A DNA stretch of 64,000 bases from Serratia sp. M24T3. GTDB taxonomy: Bacteria > Pseudomonadota > Gammaproteobacteria > Enterobacterales > Enterobacteriaceae. The number at the start of each line of letters is the position of its first letter. The first letter of the stretch is position 1. The notes below the pieces were generated by a model. That model worked only from the letters and a program-made list of their open reading frames with translations. It was not told the origin of the DNA and did not search any database. The stretch lies in the NCBI RefSeq assembly GCF_000257645.1, contig NZ_AJHJ01000001.1:345106-409105 (forward strand). Direction: 5' to 3'. Both the position numbers and the translations under genes were made by a program. Shown one piece after another: positions 1 through 11,200 of this stretch.

Positions 1-293
1 AATGATTAAGTATAGTCATTAAAACCCTCACTGTAGGCGTATCTACTCAGCGCACTGTGCTTTTCAGAAAGCTTAACCCCAGTCTTTCATGCTACTTTTT
101 AACCAATTTCTGCTATATCCCCCATCGCTTGCCGGAGTCCTTGCGCACTATTTCGGTGCAATGCGGCTTATAAATAGCACGCAAATAATGCGAATAACCT
201 CTATATGCAGGCTATTAGTACAATTCTATCGGCTGTTTAACAGTCTGGCACGGTTCCTGCTCATTAGTTTTATGCATCAAAAAGGGATGGTTG

Positions 294-1964
294 ATGTTTC
301 TTAAAACGTTAACAGAGATGGTTTCTGTCATTCATCAAATTCTATACCCTAAAGAGGACCGCTATGACTCAGGGGACATTGAAAAAAAATTAGGCCTGGT
401 GGATCTTACCCTATTGGGTGTGGGTTCAATGATTGGCTCAGGGTGGCTCTACGCGGCACTGACAAGTTCTGGGTATGCAGGAGGTTTAACCGGTTGGGCG
501 TGGTTACTTGGCGCCGTAATGGTGTTGTTGATTGGTTTGGTGTTTGCTGAACTCGCTGCGGCAATTCCTCGCGCTGGCGGCTTTGTGCGTTATCCGCAGT
601 ACACTCACGGCAACGTGGTGGGATTTGTTATCGGCGTCAGCTCGCTGCTGGCCTACACCTCCACAGCAGGGGTTGAGGTTGAGGCTGTGCGTCAGTACGC
701 AATGTACTGGTGGCCGGCGTTGGGTAACACCGACAGCAGCCCGACGACTCTCGGTTTCATTATGCAGATTCTCCTGCTGGTAGGCTTTTTCCTGCTGAAC
801 TACTGGAGCGTCAAGTTCTTTGGCCGTATCAATACCATCATTACTACCTTCAAATTTATCGTTCCGGTAATGGTGATCATCACGCTGTTTGGTTACTACC
901 ACGGCGCTAACCTTGAGGTTCCCGGCACCAATCCTGGCGGCGCGCACGGCGTATTCTCTTCTCTGACCGGCGCAGGCATCGTGTTTGCCTACCTCGGATT
1001 CCGTCAGGCCGTGGACTTTGCCAGCGAGGCGAAAAATCCGCAGCGCAACATTCCTATTGCTATCGTTTTGGCAATCGCCATCAGCTTTGTGGTTTATATC
1101 CTGCTGCAATTTGCGTTCATGGGCGCGGTGCCAACCGACCTGCTGAGCACGCACGGCTGGGTTGGCCTGAAAAGCGTCTTCCAGTCTCCTTATGCCGATC
1201 TGGCACGCAGTCTGGGCATTACCTGGTTGATTAACCTGATCTTGATCGATGCGGTCATCTCTCCAGCAGGTACCGGTAACATTTATCTCGCGGGTGCTTC
1301 GCGCGTGCTGTTTGCCTGGGCGAAGAATGGACACCTGTTCAACATCTTTGCAAAAGTTGATCCTAAGTCCGGCGTTCCGCGCGGTGCGCTGTGGCTGTCG
1401 CTGGTTCTGGCCATTGCCTGGACTCTGCCTTCCGAGTTCCAGGTTTGGGGTGGACTGATTGGTGCGGTAACGTCGGCAACGGTGTTTACCTATTTGCCGG
1501 GTCCGGTCAATGCTGGCGTGCTGCGCGCTCGTCTGCCAGGTCTGAAACGTCCGTTCAAACTGCCGGTCTTTGGCCTGATCAGCCCATTGGCGTTCATCGC
1601 CAGTAGTCTGCTGATTTACTGGAGCGGCTGGTCAGTGAACATTCTGTTGATCCCGATTCTGCTGATTGCCTGGGTTGCTTACGTAGTGTTCGGCAAAAAA
1701 GATGAGAACTTCGGACGCGATGTTAAGAGCTCAATCTGGCTGCTGGTGTACTACCTGGTAGTGCTGGTGCTGTCTTATCTGGGCACATACGGCGGTATCA
1801 ACGCGATTTCCAGCCCGATGGATATGGTGCTGCTGATCATAGTAACGCTGGTCTGCTACTACTGGGGCGTTGCTTCAGGTCATGAAACGCTGGTGATTCC
1901 GCACGATGAAGATGAACCAGAGGATGATGTCACTCCGGTGAAGGTAAAGTCTGCCTATCAGTAA
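294..1964 (+). CDS. APC-superfamily amino acid permease
   Basis: A 556-residue inner-membrane transporter of the amino acid-polyamine-organocation superfamily. The N-terminus shows the family signature around residues 35-50 (LTLLGVGSMIGSGWLY), which forms the unwound first transmembrane helix that binds the substrate backbone, and about 12 hydrophobic segments follow. It resembles aspartate:proton symporters of the YveA/AspP type, but substrate cannot be read from sequence. The ATG at 294 is preferred over the in-frame TTG at 291 because AAGGGA at 282-287 gives good Shine-Dalgarno spacing. It is a single gene that ends at a strong terminator and converges on aaeB. The 290 bases before it hold nothing I recognise. 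Confidence 0.8.
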   Translation: MFLKTLTEMVSVIHQILYPKEDRYDSGDIEKKLGLVDLTLLGVGSMIGSGWLYAALTSSGYAGGLTGWAWLLGAVMVLLIGLVFAELAAAIPRAGGFVRYPQYTHGNVVGFVIGVSSLLAYTSTAGVEVEAVRQYAMYWWPALGNTDSSPTTLGFIMQILLLVGFFLLNYWSVKFFGRINTIITTFKFIVPVMVIITLFGYYHGANLEVPGTNPGGAHGVFSSLTGAGIVFAYLGFRQAVDFASEAKNPQRNIPIAIVLAIAISFVVYILLQFAFMGAVPTDLLSTHGWVGLKSVFQSPYADLARSLGITWLINLILIDAVISPAGTGNIYLAGASRVLFAWAKNGHLFNIFAKVDPKSGVPRGALWLSLVLAIAWTLPSEFQVWGGLIGAVTSATVFTYLPGPVNAGVLRARLPGLKRPFKLPVFGLISPLAFIASSLLIYWSGWSVNILLIPILLIAWVAYVVFGKKDENFGRDVKSSIWLLVYYLVVLVLSYLGTYGGINAISSPMDMVLLIIVTLVCYYWGVASGHETLVIPHDEDEPEDDVTPVKVKSAYQ

Positions 1965-1978
1965 TCATCAAGTAAAAG

Positions 1979-2012
1979 AAAAGGCTGACACCGCGAGGAG
2001 TCAGCCTTTTTT
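1979..2012 (+). terminator. Rho-independent terminator after the APC permease
   Basis: Inverted repeat AAGGCTGAC (1981-1989) / GTCAGCCTT (2000-2008), followed by a run of T. Preceding A residues give a T run on the other strand as well, so it probably also terminates aaeB, which ends at 2032. Confidence 0.85.
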
Positions 2013-2031
2013 ATTGGTCGCTGTTCAGTGA

Positions 2032-3990
2032 TTACTGCAAGAACGCGCGCTGATAATTATTTAACAAATCGCATAAACGCCTGACCGGCTCAGTCACTTT
2101 GAGCGGCGCATCGTATTCCACCAGCTTCTGCTGATACTCACTCATTTCACTCAACAAACGCTGATAATAATATTCGCGTTTGCCCTCACTCTGAGATGAA
2201 ACCACGCGATCGGCAGTATTACGAATTCGTTTATGAAACGCCGACAATTCTTCATTAACCGGGACTTCGGCAATCTTTAAACGTTGATGGGCAATAATCA
2301 GTTGCAACGCCAGACGGTATTTCCCCATGTCGTTCGGGAACAGAACCAACAGCTGATTCAACTGGTGATAAAGCGCAGGAAGATGGTTCTCACGACGGCG
2401 ATAGGCTTTGGTGGTCAACGCGGAAACAGCACTGCTCACGAAGCGGTTAAGCAGCGTACGCCCGGTTTTATCACGCGATTTATCGCGAATTAGCATCAGT
2501 ACCAGCAATGCAATTACGCAGCCGATCGCCTGACCGGTGGCATTGTCCAAAAATGTCGAAATATTGAATTTCATTGGATTGCTGAGCACCAGAATATTGA
2601 TGCTACCGACCAGCAGGCCCAAAATCCCCAGACGACGTTTTTGCACCTCTATTCCGCAGATAAAAATACAAATCCCCAGCGCCAGCAACAGCAGGAACAG
2701 GCTTTGCTGAGTCGCGGGCATAACCACGGAATATAAAAGCCCACCGATAGGAATGGCGGCCATCATGCCGATCAAAAAGTCCATCGCCATCATTTTCGGG
2801 TTCGGAGTGCGCATCGCCAGCGAGGTGATAACCGCAATAATGACCACCGCGCCTGAGCCGGAAGTCCAGCCGGTCCATAACCACAGTAAACAGCCCGCGG
2901 CGCTGGCAACAAAAGTACGCAGCCCGTTAATCAGCGCGTGGTGCATTTCAGCTGAGGCAGGCTTGATCACCACTTCACTGTTTAGCACGTTGCTTTCTGT
3001 ACTGCTGATACTGCCGTTGGTATGTATGCCTTTGATCATCAACAATGCGCGGCTGGCGGAACCAATCCACGAATAAAGAGGTAGTGCGACGTTTTCCTCT
3101 GTCAGATCATTACCAATCTTGCGCAGTCGCTTAAGGATTTTACGCACGTCATCCTGATTTTCGATAGGTTCATTGACCAGTAGAACAATCTCGGAAGGCA
3201 CCAGCTCTGGCGTGGTCTGCATAATAATGAAGGTTTCGCAGGCTTGAGTGATCATGCTCAGCGACAGGCTATGTAACGCCTTTATGCGCCGATTTACGCG
3301 CTGCCAGCGGGAAGACTCCATCATCAGGCTGGTTCGCATCCCATTGATTGCAGTGGAGCTTTTAACCAGGGTATTCCACGCCTTGTCGATATCTTCTTTT
3401 TCGGCCTGATTCAGGCTGAGTTTGAGCAATTTAAAATGGTCGAGCATCAGCTGGTCTACGGCACGATCGATATCTTTTTTGATCGAACGAGGAGAGAACA
3501 ACAGATCGGCCACGATCGCGGCAACGATGCCGACGACAATTTCGCTACAGCGTTCAACGGCAAACTGCGGAGTTTCGGTAAGGTTAGATGAGGCGAGCAC
3601 CACAATGATTAACGCGGTATAACCGGCCAGTCCTAAAGCATAGGAGTTTTCAACGCGAACGATTGAAGACCACCAGGTGCAAAAGCCTGCCCACAGGCAG
3701 CACACCAGCAGCATCAGTGCTGGTGCACGAGCAAAGGTCATTACGATAGTAATTGCGGCGATACAGCCAATAAAAGTGCCGATAACACGTAATATCCCAC
3801 GATGCCGAATTGCCCCGGCAAACGGCTCGCCGCCGGCGACCATGGCGGGTCCGGCGGCTACGATGGCAGCGGTCATCGCCGACCATCGAGGGGTTTCCAG
3901 ATTCAGATAAAACCCAAACACCAATGCGCCCAGGATAGCAAAAGTCAACTTGCAGGCAAATCGCATGCGCAACAGAGATGGGCTAATCAT
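2032..3990 (-). CDS. aaeB: p-hydroxybenzoic acid efflux pump subunit AaeB
   Basis: A 652-residue inner-membrane component of the AaeAB aromatic carboxylic acid efflux pump (FUSC/ArAE family). It has the family layout: a block of about six membrane segments in the first 175 residues, a long soluble cytoplasmic stretch, a second membrane block at about 365-510, and a soluble C-terminus. Length and order match the E. coli locus, where the pump acts as a relief valve for hydroxylated aromatic acids. It lies 10 bp downstream of aaeA, so it is the last gene of the aaeXAB operon. Induction by aromatic acids through divergent aaeR is inferred from E. coli. Confidence 0.93.
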   Translation of the reverse strand: MISPSLLRMRFACKLTFAILGALVFGFYLNLETPRWSAMTAAIVAAGPAMVAGGEPFAGAIRHRGILRVIGTFIGCIAAITIVMTFARAPALMLLVCCLWAGFCTWWSSIVRVENSYALGLAGYTALIIVVLASSNLTETPQFAVERCSEIVVGIVAAIVADLLFSPRSIKKDIDRAVDQLMLDHFKLLKLSLNQAEKEDIDKAWNTLVKSSTAINGMRTSLMMESSRWQRVNRRIKALHSLSLSMITQACETFIIMQTTPELVPSEIVLLVNEPIENQDDVRKILKRLRKIGNDLTEENVALPLYSWIGSASRALLMIKGIHTNGSISSTESNVLNSEVVIKPASAEMHHALINGLRTFVASAAGCLLWLWTGWTSGSGAVVIIAVITSLAMRTPNPKMMAMDFLIGMMAAIPIGGLLYSVVMPATQQSLFLLLLALGICIFICGIEVQKRRLGILGLLVGSINILVLSNPMKFNISTFLDNATGQAIGCVIALLVLMLIRDKSRDKTGRTLLNRFVSSAVSALTTKAYRRRENHLPALYHQLNQLLVLFPNDMGKYRLALQLIIAHQRLKIAEVPVNEELSAFHKRIRNTADRVVSSQSEGKREYYYQRLLSEMSEYQQKLVEYDAPLKVTEPVRRLCDLLNNYQRAFLQ

Positions 3991-4000
3991 TTATTTTCTC

Positions 4001-4933
4001 TTAGCCAAACTCGCGCAGGCGGTGCAGGAATTTGGTAAACCATGAGCCATTTTCTGCTCGGTCGTGCTCACCAGCCACTACAACTGTCGCCGTGGTGCCT
4101 GCCGGGTACGGGTGTTTTTCGTCCATATCATTCAAAGTGATTTTTACCGGTACGCGCTGCGCCAGACGAACCCACTCGAGGTTGCTGTCGATACTTGCCA
4201 GGCCATCACTGGAATCGGTGCTGCTGCTGTCTGTCACCGCTGCCGCAACGCTGTTCACAGTACCGTGCAGAACTTTATTGCTGCCCAGCGGGGTGATTTC
4301 GACACGATCGCCAAGTTTAACGCGAGCCAGCTTGGTCTCTTCCATATACGCCAGTACATAGAAGGTGTGCTCTTTAACCAGCGCGATAGTAGTCTGGCCG
4401 CGAGTCACGAAGTCGCCTGGGTGAACGGTCAGGTTAGTGACCCAGCCATCAGCCGGAGCAACCACGGTAGTACGCTGCAGATCCAGCGCCGCTCCTGCTG
4501 CTGTTGCCTTGGCTTTCGCCAGCTGTTGCATGGTAGTTTGCAGGTCGTTGGTTGCCTGTTCGATAGCTTCGATAGACATTGCCTGAGTACCAAGTTTTAC
4601 ACGACGAGTCGCTTCGCGTTTTTTCTCGTCTGCCAGCGCCTGATAATAGGATACGTCGGCATTTGCCTGAGCCAATGCCACCTGATAACGCGGCTGGTCA
4701 ATCGTGAACAGCACCTGGCCCTTGCTCACTAATTGGTTATCTTCAACAGGAACGGAGGTGACCAGCCCGGCAACGTCTGGAGCCATGGCTACAACGTCAG
4801 CGGTAAATTTTGCGTCACGCGTCCAAGGTGATTCTGTATAAAAGACCCAGGCACGGAAAATCGCGATGGCGGCCAGGACCACAATGATAAACGTTATTGC
4901 GTAACGTATTATTTTTATTGAAATGTTTTTCAC
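4001..4933 (-). CDS. aaeA: p-hydroxybenzoic acid efflux pump periplasmic adaptor AaeA
   Basis: A 310-residue membrane-fusion protein (HlyD/EmrA type) that bridges the AaeB pump and the periplasm. Residues about 7-29 form one N-terminal membrane anchor. The next stretch ([19 protein letters not shown]) is the usual start of the biotinyl-lipoyl-like domain, followed by an alpha-helical hairpin rich in Ala, Gln and Lys at about 85-150 and then the second lipoyl half. It begins 7 bp after aaeX and ends 10 bp before aaeB, so the three genes form one transcription unit. Length equals the E. coli protein. Confidence 0.93.
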   Translation of the reverse strand: MKNISIKIIRYAITFIIVVLAAIAIFRAWVFYTESPWTRDAKFTADVVAMAPDVAGLVTSVPVEDNQLVSKGQVLFTIDQPRYQVALAQANADVSYYQALADEKKREATRRVKLGTQAMSIEAIEQATNDLQTTMQQLAKAKATAAGAALDLQRTTVVAPADGWVTNLTVHPGDFVTRGQTTIALVKEHTFYVLAYMEETKLARVKLGDRVEITPLGSNKVLHGTVNSVAAAVTDSSSTDSSDGLASIDSNLEWVRLAQRVPVKITLNDMDEKHPYPAGTTATVVVAGEHDRAENGSWFTKFLHRLREFG

Positions 4934-4940
4934 GACAGCC

Positions 4941-5144
4941 TCAGACGAAAATGCAGGATATTAGATAGAAGAGACAGCAATACAATGCCGTATTAAATAA
5001 TGCCGGATGCCAGACAAAATCATAAATCCCGGTAGGTGTCAAAATTCGGCGCAGTATGAAAAATATCGCTAGCGCCAAAAGTATTTCAAAGAACACCGGG
5101 GGAAACGACAATCCGAAAATCACCATTACCGGAAGCAAACTCAT
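4941..5144 (-). CDS. aaeX: AaeX, small membrane protein of the aae efflux operon
   Basis: A 67-residue protein with two hydrophobic segments (residues about 5-30 and 43-65), matching the DUF1656 family protein AaeX that precedes aaeA in E. coli. Its biochemical role is not established; the conserved position suggests it assists the AaeAB pump. It is the first gene of the aaeXAB operon, 7 bp upstream of aaeA, and is transcribed away from aaeR. Confidence 0.9.
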   Translation of the reverse strand: MSLLPVMVIFGLSFPPVFFEILLALAIFFILRRILTPTGIYDFVWHPALFNTALYCCLFYLISCIFV

Positions 5145-5451
5145 GGATATTTCCTTAGACTCTTACCACAAAGGTAGTGACGCACAGCAACCCTCATATT
5201 ATTTATTAATTTTAACATTAGCGCGCGTTTTTGATTCAAAATTTTCAACAATACCAGCGCACTTCGAGAGAAAAATCTCTAAAGGTTGCGCAGAGGGGTA
5301 ATGTAGGATTGCCAGAAAAGTCGGCGGAGGTAAGATACTTAATTTTACTGCATCCGAACTTGAGGCTTTTATCTCGACCAGTATATTAGCCTGCTTATTA
5401 TCAAGACATCAACATTCTGTGATCACAATCACTTTTAAGCTGGGCTTAACA
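5145..5451. promoter_or_regulatory. aaeX-aaeR divergent control region
   Basis: A 307-bp gene-free stretch between divergent aaeX and aaeR. It must carry both promoters and the AaeR binding sites by analogy with E. coli. It is AT-rich around 5195-5250. I could not assign a single convincing operator or -35/-10 pair. Confidence 0.5.
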
Positions 5452-6384
5452 ATGGACCGATTAAAACGCATGTCAATCTTTGCTCAAGTGGTTGAAAGCG
5501 GCTCTTATACCGCTGCAGCGCCTCGTCTACAAATGAGCGTTTCCGCCATTAGCCAAAGCATCTCCAAGCTTGAAAATGAATTACAAATCAAGTTGTTAAA
5601 CAGAAGCACTCGCAGTCTCGGCTTAACTGAAGCGGGTAAGATTTACTACCAGGGCTGCCATAAAATGCTGCATAACGTTCATGAAGTTCATGAACAATTG
5701 TATGCGTTTAACAACACACCAACGGGTACATTACGCATCGGCAGCTCCTCGACAATGGCACAAAATGTCCTTGCAGCAATGACGGTCAAGATGCTCAGCG
5801 AGTATCCAGGCCTGACCGTGAATCTGGTAACGGGGATTCCTGCGCCGGATTTAATTTCTGACGGGCTGGATATTGTGATTCGCGTCGGTAAATTGCAAGA
5901 CTCGAGTTTGTTCTCAAAGCACCTTGGCTCAATGCCGATGGTGGTTTGTGCGGCGAAAAATTATTTGACCGAGAACGGTAAGCCTGAAGCTCCGACAGAC
6001 ATGGTAAATTTTTCGTGGCTGGAATACAGCATTCGCCCTGACAGTGAATTTGATCTGGTTTCACCTGAGGGTCAACCGATTCGTATCAGGCCGGAGGGGC
6101 GTTTTGTCTCCAACGATCCGCAAACCATCATCCGCTGGCTAACGTCGGGCGTGGGTATCGCCTATATTCCGCTGATGTGGGTGATTGATGAGATTAACTC
6201 AGGAGAGGTCGAGATTCTGTTTGGTAATTATCAGTCGGAGCCGCGCCCGGTTTACGCCTTGCATACGGAAAAGGACAAGCTGCCGTTGAAAGTGCAGGTG
6301 TGCATTAATTATCTGACGGAATATTTCAAAGAGGTGAGCAAGGTTTACCGCAAGCACCGCAAACGAGAGCCGGGGGCGAAATAA
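5452..6384 (+). CDS. aaeR: LysR-type regulator AaeR of the aromatic acid efflux operon
   Basis: A 310-residue LysR-type transcriptional activator. The N-terminal winged helix-turn-helix occupies residues about 1-60 (MDRLKRMSIFAQVVESGSYT, then the recognition region with SAISQSISKLE); the rest is a periplasmic-binding-protein-like effector domain. The ATG at 5452 is chosen because it gives the family N-terminus and the E. coli AaeR length; an in-frame extension to 5419 lacks support. Divergent placement from aaeXAB supports its role as the operon's activator responding to aromatic carboxylates (known in E. coli, inferred here). Confidence 0.92.
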   Translation: MDRLKRMSIFAQVVESGSYTAAAPRLQMSVSAISQSISKLENELQIKLLNRSTRSLGLTEAGKIYYQGCHKMLHNVHEVHEQLYAFNNTPTGTLRIGSSSTMAQNVLAAMTVKMLSEYPGLTVNLVTGIPAPDLISDGLDIVIRVGKLQDSSLFSKHLGSMPMVVCAAKNYLTENGKPEAPTDMVNFSWLEYSIRPDSEFDLVSPEGQPIRIRPEGRFVSNDPQTIIRWLTSGVGIAYIPLMWVIDEINSGEVEILFGNYQSEPRPVYALHTEKDKLPLKVQVCINYLTEYFKEVSKVYRKHRKREPGAK

Positions 6385-6456
6385 GAACCTTTCCACTTAA
6401 AAGGATTTTACTGAACAACATAAAGTTTAATAAACGAGGCCTTGGTGTTGCCATTC

Positions 6457-6553
6457 GGCAGCAAGAGAGCAAATCCCCAGGAGCTTACACAGGTAAGTGA
6501 CCGGGGTTTGCGAACGCAGCTAACGCAGTACTGGCTTCAAGTAAGAAGATTAT
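6457..6553. repeat. Intergenic 97-bp repeat, copy 1
   Basis: First of two direct copies, offset 129 bp from copy 2, with four mismatches in 97 positions. It contains a potential stem (CCCC, then CTTAC / GTAAG, then GGGG). It resembles palindromic intergenic elements scattered in Yersinia and Serratia-type genomes, from memory only. It sits between the convergent ends of aaeR and tldD. Confidence 0.85.
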
Positions 6554-6585
6554 ACCAAATAATCAAGTAATTGGAGTCAGAGCAA

Positions 6586-6682
6586 GGCAGCAAGAGAGCA
6601 AATCCCCAGGAGCTTACACAGGTAAGTGACTGGGGTTTGCGAAAGTAGCTAACGCAGCACTGGCTTCAAGTAAGAAGATTAT
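6586..6682. repeat. Intergenic 97-bp repeat, copy 2
   Basis: Second direct copy. Here the outer stem is perfect (CCCCAG / CTGGGG) and encloses CTTAC / GTAAG. Copy 1 has CCGGGG instead, so one base pair of the stem is lost there. The copy ends 3 bp from the tldD stop codon, so the hairpin may also act as the tldD transcript end. Confidence 0.85.
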
Positions 6683-6684
6683 TT

Positions 6685-8130
6685 TTAGGCAGTGCCGCCA
6701 ACGGTTAAGGAATCAAGTTTCAACGTAGGTTGGCCCACGCCGACCGGGACGCTTTGACCTTCTTTGCCACAAACGCCGACGCCTTTATCAAGCGCCAGAT
6801 CGTTACCGACCATGGAAATCTGCTGCATTGCCTCGATACCTGAACCGATCAGGGTCGCGCCCTTCACTGGCTTGGTGATACGACCTTTCTCAATCAGATA
6901 GGCTTCTGAGGTTGAGAAGACAAATTTTCCAGAAGTGATATCCACCTGGCCGCCGCCAAAGTTGGGTGCATAAAGACCATACTCGACGCTGCTGATAATA
7001 TCTTCCGGGGTAGATTGACCGCCCAGCAGATAGGTATTGGTCATGCGCGGCATTGGCAGATGTGCATAGGACTCGCGGCGACCGTTACCCGTCGGAGCCA
7101 CGCCCATCAGGCGCGCATTGAGCTTGTCCTGCATGTAACCTTTCAAAATACCGTTTTCAATCAGCACGTTGTACTGCCCCGGTACGCCTTCATCATCTAC
7201 CGAGATTGAACCACGACGGCCTTGCATAGTGCCATCATCAACAACGGTACAAAGCTCGGAAGCCACCAGTTTGCCCATTTGCCCGCTGAACATTGAGGTA
7301 CCGCGGCGATTAAAGTCGCCTTCCAGTCCGTGCCCGACCGCTTCGTGCAGTAAAACGCCCGGCCAGCCTGCGCCCAGGACAACTGGCATCGCGCCAGCCG
7401 GGGCAGCAACAGCGCCAAGATTAACCAACGCCATGCGCACGGCTTCGTGGGCAAAGGCTTCGGCACGAACTTCGCCATCTACGGTTTCGAGGAAATATTC
7501 GTAGCCGCTACGACCGCCGCCGCCACTGGAACCGCGTTCGCGAAGACCATCTTGTTCAACCAGCACGCTAACAGACAAGCGCACCAGTGGGCGAATATCT
7601 GTTGCGAGAGTGCCGTCAGTCGCGGCAACTAAAATGCTTTCATATACGCCGGTGATGCTGGCGGAGACTTCAACTACCCGCTTGTCGGCAGCTCGAGCGG
7701 CTTTGTCGACACGGTGCAGCAGGGCAATTTTCTCTTCACGCGGCAGGCTTTGCAGCGGATCGGCCAGCGAATACAGTGCTGCATGCTGGATTGCGCCCAA
7801 AGTATGGCTTTTGCCGTTACCCTGTTCGCGCACGATGCTGCGCGCGGCCTGAGCGCTTTGGTTAAGCGCATTGAGGGTAATCTGATCGGCATAGGCAAAA
7901 CCGGTTTTCTCGCCGCTTACGGCACGAACGCCGACACCTTGGTCGATATTGTATGAACCGTCTTTAATAATGCTGTCTTCAATGACCCAGGCTTCATGGA
8001 AACTGGATTGGAAAAAGAGATCGGCATAATCGAGACGGCGCTCAGCCAACTGGCCTAATACCGTAAACAGGTCTTGTTGACTCAGATTATTAGCGGTTAG
8101 TAAACGCTCACTGACTAGGGCCAGACTCAT
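6685..8130 (-). CDS. tldD: Metalloprotease TldD
   Basis: A 481-residue zinc metallopeptidase subunit that works with TldE/PmbA in a heterodimer. The pair matures microcin B17-type peptides and degrades unfolded small proteins such as the CcdA antitoxin (known in E. coli). The metal-binding motif [11 protein letters not shown] lies near residue 262, and the C-terminal block with [19 protein letters not shown] is present. I place the start at 8130 ([11 protein letters not shown]), which gives exactly the E. coli length; an upstream in-frame ATG at 8154 would add eight unrelated residues. It is the last gene of the mreB-to-tldD run, 82 bp after yhdP. Confidence 0.95.
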   Translation of the reverse strand: MSLALVSERLLTANNLSQQDLFTVLGQLAERRLDYADLFFQSSFHEAWVIEDSIIKDGSYNIDQGVGVRAVSGEKTGFAYADQITLNALNQSAQAARSIVREQGNGKSHTLGAIQHAALYSLADPLQSLPREEKIALLHRVDKAARAADKRVVEVSASITGVYESILVAATDGTLATDIRPLVRLSVSVLVEQDGLRERGSSGGGGRSGYEYFLETVDGEVRAEAFAHEAVRMALVNLGAVAAPAGAMPVVLGAGWPGVLLHEAVGHGLEGDFNRRGTSMFSGQMGKLVASELCTVVDDGTMQGRRGSISVDDEGVPGQYNVLIENGILKGYMQDKLNARLMGVAPTGNGRRESYAHLPMPRMTNTYLLGGQSTPEDIISSVEYGLYAPNFGGGQVDITSGKFVFSTSEAYLIEKGRITKPVKGATLIGSGIEAMQQISMVGNDLALDKGVGVCGKEGQSVPVGVGQPTLKLDSLTVGGTA

Positions 8131-8212
8131 AATTTCTTCACTCTCTTTGGTCATAAAAAGTCAATGTACAGCCTAACACAGTATGCAGTTGCTCAACACT
8201 GCGAGACCAGAC

Positions 8213-11200
8213 TTAAGGTGCTGGAACCTTAAGCGCTTTTTTATCTGCCTTTGATTGGCGCAAGATTTCATGAATTGTTGGCTGTTCAATGGTGCCGTCA
8301 ATCTGATAGCGAATTAGCGAAATCTTATTCCACAGCGGGGCGAGCGCCTGACTGGCGGCGAACACCGCAGCGCCGACAATCGGGTTAATCACGAAAGCAG
8401 TGGCAACCCCGACGGTCGCTGAAATCTCGGGAGCAATCACCGCTTCGAGATCCAGACGCTGGCTGACCAGATTCACGTTGCCATTGATGGCTATATCCGC
8501 GGCTAAACCGTCGACCAGCAGATCATTGGTGTGAAGCACGCCATCTTTAATCCAGGCGTCAGATTTGATTGAATCAAAGTAGAAGCCTTTACCGAAGGTA
8601 TCGCGGAAATCAAGCTGAAGTTTGCGCAACAGTGCGTCGAAACTGACCAGACGCAGTATTTGCCCCGCACGGCCGCCGCCCATGTTGATTATCTCACCTT
8701 TGCCGAGATAGGTTTTTAGCGTGCCGTTAAGGGTTTTCACATCTGGCTTCCACGGCGCATCTTTCCAATGCAAATCAAAATCGACTTTGAAAGGTGCGCC
8801 TTTAAGCGGAGTAGCCACGCCGAGGAACGAATTAAAGCGATCAATATTTTTGCCGCTCAGATTGCCTCTCAGCGCGGTGCTGTCCTGATTTTGTGCATCC
8901 TGTTTCCACTCGCCCTGTATATCGAGCCGCCCTTCGCCGGTATCAATCAGGCCATTGCGCAAGGTCAGTTGATTACCCTGCGGAGCCAGATCGGCGTTAA
9001 CTTTGCGCAGGCTCTGCCCCATAAACCAACAGGCTTCGCAGCGAATATTGAGCGCAGGCCAGTTGCTGAATGAAAGATGGCTGCCAAACAGATTTTGCCC
9101 GCTGCTGCCGCTGGTTGCCCATTGAGGATTGAAGTAAAGGTAGCGCAGATTCGCCAGCCACGGGCCGCGATTGTTCATATCCAGCGTACCATCAATCTCT
9201 TTGCCTTTGACATTGATATGCATGCCATCGTCGTTATGAGTCGAGACCAAGGTTAAATCATTCCAACCCTGTCCGGCCAAGGTCAGGCGCGGTGTTGTCA
9301 CGGTAATTTGGTTAGGGAAACCGAAGCCGACCGTTTTGGTATTTTGACTTTGCGTCGCTTTATCCGGTGATAATAGCCCCAGCCAGTTTTCTCCGTCCAA
9401 GGCTGGCAAATTCAGTGTCAGGCTGCTGGTTGCAGGCAACGCGGGAGTTTTAGTGGTATTGATCGCCCACGCTGCGCGGTCAAGAGTCAATTGTTTACCC
9501 AGCAACCAGCGGCTGTTAAAGCGATCTTTACCGGCCAGCACGCCGTTTAAATTAAAGCTGTGTAAATCACCCTGAACGTTAACATTCAGCGGCAAAGCTT
9601 TGCCCGGCGCTTTGTTTAAGGGATTGGGTAAGTGACTACTCACATTCCTCAAGTCCGCGTCAGCCGTGACTTTATAGGTTGGTGTGCCTTTATGTGGCAG
9701 CAAAATGTCGACCGCACTGTTCCAGTTGGCACCGCCTGAAATCTTGGCTGCAATGGCTTTAGGCAAGCCCGGCAATTTTGCAGGCTGCCAGTTGCCGTCT
9801 AAACCAATATTAATCTCATAGTTATCAGGCTGATCGAACGTTTTGAAGTTAATATTTACCGGCTGACCAAACCAGGTCGCTGTCATTGAATTACTGTCCA
9901 GATTGCCATTATCAAAGCTGAACTGGCCAGTCAGGTTTTTGATTTTGCTTTCCAGAGGCGCAACAAACAGGCTGTTATTGTTGAGATTAATACCTCCGGT
10001 CGCACGAACTTGTTTACCATTCAATGGGATGTCGAGATGTAAGCGCCCACTGACATTGCCGCCAATCTGAATCTCTTTTAGTGCCGCACCGAGCGAATCT
10101 TTGAGCGGAGTTTGCATGAAGTACTCGCCAACGTCCTTGCCCTCTCCGCTAACATCGGCGTCGATTAACAGTTTTTCTTTTTCATAATCTGGAATGCTGG
10201 CGACAACATTTTTCCCCACTGCATTACCGAGCTGTGTGTGTGCCGCTTTCATGAACAGCCCGTTGTCCAAGAAGTCGAGATCGATATCAAGGTTAGTCAG
10301 CGCAGGCCATTCAGGCTGGAATTTAAAGGTCGAGTTGCGCAGCGGTACCCAGACCTCAAACTGCCCTTCATTATTTTTGAACGGGAAATCATGTGGATTA
10401 CCGTTAAAGCTCAGCGTGGCGTTATCAACCTGCCCGGCCAAAATGGCTGAACCAAGATAATCCACCAGATTTTTACTCATCAGGTTTTGCGGGAAATAGC
10501 GCCACGCCTGTCCGCCGTCATAAACGCGAACGCCAGATAAAATTTTCAGCCATGGCTGGCCTTTGCTCGGCTGTTCATAGCTAAAACCGCCGGTAGCCCA
10601 CAACCCTTTGGCCTTAACATCCAAGTCTTTTGACCACAACGACCAACCTTGATCATTGTTGCTCCAATCGAAGGTACCGCTAGCCTGACTGACTTCCAGC
10701 GGCGCGCGGAACACGTCTCCAAAAGGCAGCTGACTGTTTTGCAAACCTATCGTCATTCGCCCGCGAGGCACGCTACCGCTCAAGGTGCCGCTAAAATTAT
10801 TCACCCCTGGCAGCAACTCCCAGCGGGTCCAGCTGACATCATGCCATTTCATATCAAATCGAGTTTGCTCGGGCTGCTTGAGCGGAATGTCTAACGCCAG
10901 CTGGTCGACCATGCCGGTTGGCTTGAGATCTTTCCAGCGCTCCAGCAGCGCCGGAGTTAAAAACGAAATGGTCGGGATAATCGGCCCGATCCTTTCGAGC
11001 TGAATATTATTGCCGCGAAGCCGCAGCTGCTCTTGATGATCCGGCCCAAGGAACTGGCTGTTATCGCTTACACCATTTTCGGGTAGATAAAGCGCGGTCA
11101 ATGAGCCTTGCGGCCAAGCCTGCCCGTCAGTTTTCAGATTCAGCTGCGGCGTACCCACTTGCCAGCCGCTCCCCTGACGATTGCCATGCAGGGTCAGATC

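Noticed and set aside
89..304. Small 71-codon frame before the APC permease
   Set aside because: No ribosome binding site, no homology recognised, and it overlaps the permease start region.
504..1334. Long open frame (276 codons) opposite the APC permease gene
   Set aside because: It mirrors the permease codons on the other strand, has an atypical Gln/Arg/His-rich composition, no ribosome binding site and no family resemblance.
4064..4732. Open frame of 222 codons opposite aaeA
   Set aside because: Shadow of a well-supported gene; no recognisable protein features.
6457..6682. Two similar repeats as a possible CRISPR array
   Set aside because: Only two 97-bp units that are direct near-copies with a 32-bp gap; far too long for CRISPR repeats and no cas genes are nearby.
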